DNA of 64,000 nt from assembly GCA_026120185.1 (NCBI GenBank), contig JANUWF010002022.1:2576135-2640134 (forward strand). The letters are read 5' to 3'. Below the pieces are notes generated by a model. That model did not search any database. It was not told where the DNA came from and saw only the letters and a list, made by a program, of their open reading frames with translations. The DNA is from Voacanga thouarsii (taxonomy: Eukaryota; Streptophyta; Magnoliopsida; Gentianales; Apocynaceae). Within the stretch, counting starts at the first letter, position 1. Each line of letters begins with the position of its first letter. Both the position numbers and the translations under genes were made by a program. Below, piece after piece: positions 58,271-64,000 of the stretch.

Positions 58271-58515
58271 ATAAAATGAAGTTTTAAAAAAATTATCGCT
58301 ATAAATAATTTTAATCTAAAACATTTAAAGTTACTTATTAAGGCTTTTTTTGTATAATTTTGTATAGTATATACACATGAGTGTTCTTATCATAGAATAT
58401 GTCCATGATTTTCTTACTAATATTTCTTATTGTATAAAATATTCTTACATGTTCTTTATAGATAATTTTACAAATTGAGTAATAAGGAGTTTAATTAATT
58501 ATTAAGAAAACTTCA

Positions 58516-58737
58516 TTAATGTATGTATGTATGTATGTATGTATGTATGTATGTATGTATGTATGTATGTATGTATGTATGTATGTATGTATGTATGTAT
58601 GTATGTATGTATGTATGTATGTATGTATGTATGTATGTATGTATGTATGTATGTATGTATGTATGTATGTATGTATGTATGTATGTATGTATGTATGTAT
58701 GTATGTATGTATGTATGTATGTATGTATGTATGTGAA
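58516..58737. repeat. (TATG)n tetranucleotide microsatellite, ~54 units
   Basis: Nearly perfect ATGT/TATG repeats over about 218 bp, followed by a (GT)n run to 58756. Apparent open frames through it are artefacts of the repeat. Confidence 0.98.
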
Positions 58738-59054
58738 TGTGTGTGTGTGTGTGTGTATACGTAAATAAAATATTTTGATTAAAATGGTCAAATATTTTTT
58801 GTACATTATGTTTTTTTATCTCTAACTTAATTATTCTTGAAAAAGAATTGATACGAATTTAAAATAGACTGTAATATTTTTGTATAAAAATATATATGTG
58901 TATTAAAAAAAATTTTAAAGATATGATATATATTTTTTCTTTTTTGGATAACAATATCAGTGCAATTAACTATATTACTGTGACATTAATTAATAAGAAA
59001 ATTTCAGTAATTATATGTGTGTGTGAGAGAGTGTGTGTGTGTGTGTGTATTTAT

Positions 59055-59065
59055 ATGAATATATG

Positions 59066-59101
<36 letters not shown>

Positions 59102-59165
59102 TTTATAGATAGACACACACATATTCATATATGTATGTATGTATACACACACACACACACACACA
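59055..59165. repeat. (TA)n and (CA)n microsatellites
   Basis: TA run at about 59068-59096 and CA runs near 59113 and 59145-59164 in AT-rich DNA of CACTA-3. Confidence 0.9.
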
Positions 59166-59483
59166 TTTGTTCATATATATTTGTGATTATGTTTGTATAT
59201 GTGTGTGTGGGTTATATTGTGTATGAATTTATGCATATATTTATTTATATATATACATATATATATGTAAAAATCATTTAACAAAAAAGATAGTATATAA
59301 ATATACAAAAATATTTTTTTTTAATTTTGAATATATAGTTTTATATTGAATTTATATATACAAATTTTTGTTGTGTATTCCATGGTTAATTTGTGGTTAT
59401 TTGTCACGAAATCACAAAATTACTATTAATTCCTGACAAATTTGTGATATTTTTTTAATTTTTTTCCAATTTTTTAAAGATAA

Positions 59484-59519
<36 letters not shown>

Positions 59520-60020
59520 CCATCACTTTTCTTCTTCCCCTCCCTCCTTCTTCCCTCCCCTGCCCGCCTCCCCCTACTCAGATCTGCACTGCCCACCACC
59601 CTCCCCCGCAGCCCCTTCTCTTCCTGCTGCCACCCCCAGCCAGCACTACCCCCCGCCACCCCCGCCTGCCTACACTACCCCGCGCCACCCCCAACCCGCC
59701 GCCCCCTGCCCACGCAACCCCCTCTCCCTCAGCTGTCTCCCCTCCCCCTTTCCCGCCTGCCACAACTCCCCCCCCGTGGCCGTCCCCACTTCCCCCGTCT
59801 CTCTCCCCTCCCCCTACGACAGCTCTCTCCCCCTCCCCCTCGCCCCCTGCGGCCGTCCCCACTTCCCCGTCTCTCTCCCCTCCCCCCACGGCGGCTCTCC
59901 CCCTCCCCTCTCGCCCCCGCGGCTCCCCCCTCCCTGCTGGCTGTCCTCCCTCCACCCCAGCACCCTTCCCCCCCCCCCACTCCCCGCCTTCTGCCAACCA
60001 CCCCCCTTTTCAATTTCTGC
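59520..60020 (+). repeat. C-rich strand-asymmetric tract (CACTA-3 leader)
   Basis: About 500 bp almost free of G on the plus strand except in short phrases, with many CCCCTCCC, CCCCCAC and CCGCC runs. The minus strand is correspondingly G-rich. It is preceded by TA repeats (59488-59516) and followed by an AT-rich leader to the TNP2 start. Open frames here are compositional artefacts. Confidence 0.85.
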
Positions 60021-60099
60021 CTACAACACTTCAAACCTTCTTCTTCACACTCCAAATTCCAAGCATTCTCCACGAATTAGAGAATCAAGAAATTCAATC

Positions 60100-61507
60100 A
60101 GAGAAGACTAAGGTTGAATCCTCATAGCATATCAGAGGCCTTAGTCATCATTCAACATCAGTCTTCAAAACAAGTAAATATCATTCTTTTTTTAATTCTT
60201 ACATCGTCTTTGATTTTTAGAACGCTAGTAGTAGGTGATATTTTGTGATGGAGAATGGAAGAATATATTACATTGATTTGTTTTCATACAAGGATGGGAT
60301 AAAAATTGTAATATGGAGATATATTTGGTATAATAAGTAGTTCAACATGATATAGGACATGTTTATGTGCTTAGCAGTGAATTTTTTATGTGGTATATGA
60401 TGTATATTACAAGCAGTGAATTTTGTTGATGGTTAACTACTATGCTCACTATTAATAGTATTTACTACTATGATAATTATTAGTTCTTATTACTTGTTGA
60501 CTAATAAAACTACTATTCCATAATATTTATACTTTTATTCATATGTTTATCTAATATTATTATTGACTGTTTATTGGAATTGCTATTTATTAAATATTAG
60601 GGGGGCAAAAAATTATTTTCAATATTATATTAGCATTACTACTAATATTATATTAGGGGGGCAAAAAATTATTTTCAATATTATATTAACATTACTACTA
60701 ATATTTTTTTATAACATTATTTTTTAATATAAATTTGTTTGATAATAATTACTATTTAACGTTTAGTAGTATACTACATGTCAATAATTAGTACTTACTA
60801 TTTGTTAATGGTAAGTTGGCTACCAATAGATACCAACTGCATCTTTTTTTTCTTTTTTTTAAACTTATATGAATGGATCCCCGTGAGTGATGGGTTATCA
60901 TTCCTCGTGAGTGATGGGTGATCATTCCCCATGGGTAATGGGTGATTACCCTTACATTAGTCATATTGAATAATTGTTTTGACAGTGAATATTTTTTTTT
61001 TTAATGTTGTTGATTTTGTGGTGGCTTGGTGCCTAGAAACGTCCAGTATATAGGGAAAACTCTGTCGAAATTTCTAATGAATTTTGTAGTGGGGGTTGTG
61101 TTTATAGTTGTTGGTTTAACATTAATTTTTATTGTTAGTTGGTGGCTGAGTTTGTTGATGCTTCATGGTTTAAATTTAGTTACTTATTGAGGTATTGTCA
61201 GAGAGGTTAATAACTTTAATTCTGTGCTAAGTATATTGGGTGTCTATATAAACATGATTGGGAAACCCATTGGTGTTTTGCGACGATGGTTCACCATCAC
61301 AAGCCCACTTATGATGCACGATAAAGAAGTATATATAAATTACATAAAAAGTATTTCATGAAACATGTAGTTGGCTATTCAGGTATTTATAATTGTTATT
61401 TAAAGTAACATGAAGATGATTACCCTTAAGCTTTCCTAAACCTTTTATGCAAACATGCATAAACTCACAGTTAAACCTCTTTATCGCATAATATGTTGAA
61501 TATATAG
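60100..61507. other. AT-rich, probable leader/intron of TNP2
   Basis: No coding domain. It contains a two-copy 56-bp tandem duplication (60595-60706) and a three-copy ~27-bp GTGAGTGATGGGTKATCATT minisatellite (about 60882-60952). Confidence 0.6.
60595..60706. repeat. 56-bp tandem duplication
   Basis: ATTAGGGGGGCAAAAAATTA starts each unit (about 60596 and 60652); the units differ at one or two bases near their ends. Confidence 0.9.
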
Positions 61508-62617
61508 ATGGAAGATCGCGGTTGGATGTATAGAAGGCGGTTGTCCAGTAAAGGGTTTACTACTGAATTTGAGCAGAGGGTGCAGGGATTTATTGCGTTC
61601 GCTTTATTGAATTTTAAGTCTGGTAAAATCAGATGTCCTTGCACAAAATGCAAGAACATGAAATTTAACTCTCCGGACCCGATTCCGCTCTCATGAAGAA
61701 TACAAAGTGGCAAGAAATTATATACTACTTAACTGTGAAGAGGTCCAACCATATATTAGGTGAGATGCTTGCCCCTCTGGTTGATATTAGAAATAAGATC
61801 CATTGCTAATTGTGTCATTTTCTTCTCTACAGTGAGTTCACATCTCGTTTACAATCTTCAATCCCAAACATTTCGGAATTGGATGTACAAAGAAGGATAG
61901 AGAATGAGTTCGCAGGATGGTTTACAGATTATGTATGCTCTTCAAAAATAAGTTAAATTTCTTTACACGTGAACATATGTTGTTAGTTAATGTATGTCCA
62001 CCTGAACATTTCATATGCTTTATAGGTGAACGATCCACAAAATCATGTGTCAAATATATGTTTGAAGAATCTTGCTTGGGGACCTTCGAGAAAAGTAAAA
62101 ACATATACTGGGTACATTATTAATGGCTATAGATTTCACACCCACGAACACGTCGAAGGAAAGAAAACGAGTGAATTCGGAGTTTGTGTTAAGGGGGATG
62201 AAAAGGACTCGATGAGTGAGTGATTATTATAGGGTTCTTAAAGAGATTGTTGAAGTAGAGTTTCCTTGTAATCCATCACAAAAAGTTGTCTTTCTTAAAT
62301 GTGATTAGTTTGATTAAACAACAAATCGTGGTGTTAGAATACATAAGGAGTATAAGATTATTGATATTAATTGCAACAGGAGCTATCCAAAATATGATCC
62401 CTTTGTGTTAGCTCAGTAGGCATCTCAGGTGTACTATGTGATGGAAAATGAAAAACAGGGGAGCATGCGGTATGTAAAAAAAAAATTGGAGAAAAATAAA
62501 ACGCGAGCCTTAAAGGCTATGCGGAAATGTGAAGATCATACATTTGCGTTCCTTAACCCTCCTAGGTTGCGTAGGAACAGATTGAACGGCTGGAATCGCC
62601 TCGCTTTGCACACTTGA
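61508..62617 (+). pseudogene. CACTA-3 TNP2 gene: N-terminal domain joined to DUF4216 region
   Basis: 61508-61696 encodes the Transpos_assoc domain (MEDRGWMYRRRLSSKGFTTE, EQRVQGFIAFAL, KIRCPCTKCKN). Within 100 bases, in another frame, comes EEYKVARNYILLNCEEVQPY, normally found hundreds of residues later after the catalytic TNP2 core and DUF4218. Then LQSSIPNISELDVQRRIENE (about 61850-61920), NLAWGPSRKVKTYTGYIING (62060-62120), RFHTHEHVEG and KVVFLKCD-type DUF4216 text with stops up to about 62440, and a lysine-rich tail to 62617. The whole DDE-type core is deleted, so this copy is non-autonomous. A short fused protein is conceivable but interrupted by stops. Confidence 0.8.
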
Positions 62618-62639
62618 AGGAGCTTCCGGTTGAACACCC

Positions 62640-63556
62640 GCTAGCCTTCTACTTCGCCTTGTTTGCATTAACGCTTAGCTCTCCAACTCTCGGGATATTC
62701 CTCAGCCTAACCTCTAGTTGGTGAACACTATGGTGAAGAGGAACGATCTCAAAACTCCTTGGTTCTTTCGCTATTGATTAGCAAAGAACAAGAAGAAACC
62801 ATAGAGGAAGGGAGAGGGAAAAACGTGAGTTCCCAGAGAGAGAGTGACGTGAGTGTGTGAGGCTAGGGAAAAAATTAGGGTTTTATTTTCCAAAGAGTTG
62901 TTTATTAGTTCACCTAAACTAGGTCTCTCAATCTCTGATAAACATATCCCCAAGATTTCAAAACACCCGGATGTTATCCTGAGAATCAGTTTGGCCTAAC
63001 CTTAAACTCCGCTTAACCGTATCTAGAAAAAAACCTAAGGTCCAAGCTATTGGGCCAGAAAAATATTTATTATTTTTCTTGGACCCAAAAGGCCCAAAAT
63101 AATAAATATTAATTATTTATTTCCTGGGCTTACATAAGTAACCCAATAAATAATTAATGAGCCCAAATGAACCATAATAATTAATCTTTAATTATTTATT
63201 TCTTGGGCCTATATAAATAACCCAATAAATAATTAAACATTATTTATTTCTCCCAGTTTAAGCCCAGGTTAATTTCTTAATTATGCATACTGGACCTAGG
63301 CCCTGAATAATTAATTAACCAATTAAACTAGATAATTAATTTCTTTCAACTCCTATTTTATTTATTTATTTATTTTATTCCAGTCCAATAATAAATTAGA
63401 CTTCCTGAATAAAATAAAATAAAATAAAATCCTCTTCAACTGAGACCAATTCCTCAACCCAAAAGTAGTTAGGACTTACGGGCTATCCCGAGGACCAAAA
63501 AGACACATCGCCTTGGCTGCTAAAATGACCAAAATACCCCTGCTATATAAATAGCT
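62640..63556. other. unclassified sequence, possible LTR or repeat edge
   Basis: No domain recognised. It includes an ~80-bp imperfect tandem duplication (TTAATTATTTATTTCCTGGGC near 63109 and TTAATTATTTATTTCTTGGGC near 63190), (AAAAT)n near 63411-63430, and a GCTATATAAATAGC TATA-like palindrome at 63542-63555 just before the CACTA array. Confidence 0.45.
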
Positions 63557-64000
63557 GTCACAAAAAATAATTGCAATTTCAAAAATTTAAAAAATCTGTC
63601 ACAAATTCGTAACAACTTGCTACGGATTTGCGACAGAATAATTGCAATTTCAAAAAAAATAAAAAAAAATCAAAAAATTAAAAAATCCGTTGCAAATCTG
63701 TAGCAACTTGATACAGATTTGTGATGGAATAATTGCAATTTAAAAAAATAAAAAAATCCGTCACAAATCCGTAGCAATTTGCTACGGATTTGCGACGGAC
63801 GGATTTGCGACGGAATAATTGCAATTTCAAAAAAATAAAAAAAAATCCGTCGCAAATCCGTAGCAATTTGCTACGGATTTGCGACAGAATAATTGTAATT
63901 TCCAAAAAAAAAAATAAAAAATCAGTCACAAATCCGTAGCAACTTGCTACAGATTTGCGACAGAATAATTGTAATTTCAAAAAATAAAAAATAAAAAATT
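63557..64000. repeat. second copy of the CACTA-2 subterminal array
   Basis: From AATAATTGCAATTTC the sequence follows 53203-53630 almost base for base in the same orientation, including the unusual CGGACGGATTTGCGACGG double unit (53422 and 63794). It lacks the TIR and the first ~510 bp, and continues beyond the window. Confidence 0.9.

Larger units (their letters stand above)
57288..62617 (+). mobile_element. CACTA-3: CACTA element, 5' part, core-deleted
   Basis: It opens with CACTACAAGAAAGTC at 57288 and GCGACGGATTT-type subterminal repeats to about 58270. A tetranucleotide array, a C-rich leader and TNP2 exons follow on the plus strand. No TTTCTTGTAGTG end is found to the right within the window. 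The right limit given is the last TNP2-like codon, not a terminus. Confidence 0.7.

Noticed and set aside
58516..58806. Open frames of 69-96 codons through the TATG array on both strands.
   Set aside because: They are products of a 4-bp repeat that lacks stops in every frame; the encoded text is a periodic tetrapeptide, not a protein.
59474..60111. Several overlapping open frames rich in Gly/Arg or Pro/Ser.
   Set aside because: They follow from the C-rich tract, which rarely forms stop codons; no domain and no start context. The tract looks like a leader of CACTA-3.
57288..64000. Possibility that 63557-64000 is the 3' end of CACTA-3.
   Set aside because: It repeats the CACTA-2 left end in direct orientation, including the asymmetric spacers; a right end should be inverted.
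1..64000. tRNA, rRNA or snoRNA genes.
   Set aside because: None recognised by eye on either strand; the TGGTATCAGAGCC motifs are primer sites, not tRNA genes.

Overview
The window is nuclear DNA from a flowering plant, very probably a eudicot. The evidence is spliced genes with GT-AG introns, Ty1/copia and Tat-type Ty3/gypsy retrotransposons, CACTA DNA transposons, a plant UGT71-like glycosyltransferase and a plant-type alpha/beta hydrolase. No intact single-copy host gene is visible. It is an AT-rich, TE-dense region in which two copies of one host segment (hydrolase gene, +; convergent UGT gene, -) survive as pseudogenes.

Layout. 1-4103: decayed copia element (copia-1, +) ending in its 3' LTR. 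4749-36254: a second copia (copia-2, -) split by later insertions; its 3' LTR (4749-5753), polypurine tract, RNase H and RT lie on the left, and its integrase (33675-34095) and protease region (35400-36254) on the right. The splitter is CACTA-1 (7338-33674, about 26.3 kb), with CACTACAAGAAA/TTTCTTGTAGTG ends and a 3-bp AAT target duplication. CACTA-1 keeps its subterminal repeats, its second (Ptta/En-Spm) gene and the C-terminal tail of TNP2. Most of the rest was replaced by host DNA: segment A (10033-29525: copia LTR, hydrolase gene, LINE scrap, 3' two thirds of a UGT gene), then a FAR1-like fragment. Segment A was later hit by an 11-kb Tat-lineage gypsy element (12975-23935) that carries an antisense plant-mobile-domain gene.

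36255-39600 is copia-3 (-), inserted in copia-2. 39734-40600 is an LTR-like sequence. 40612-56260 is segment B, a close relative of segment A. In it the hydrolase gene is split within exon 2 by copia-4 (42674-49370, TSD AAGCA), and its last exon plus the UGT C-terminus are replaced by a truncated CACTA end (CACTA-2, 52692-55566). B keeps the UGT N-terminus, which A lacks.

57288 to about 62617 is CACTA-3 (+): TIR, subterminal repeats, a long tetranucleotide array, a C-rich leader and a TNP2 gene whose catalytic core is deleted. 62640-63556 is unclassified. From 63557 a second copy of the CACTA-2 subterminal array runs off the window.

The most interesting points are the CACTA element carrying a multi-gene host segment whose related locus lies about 7 kb outside its right end, the mirror-image decay of the two copies, and the antisense mobile-domain gene in the gypsy element. 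All boundaries come from reading the sequence by eye; no database search or alignment program was run.
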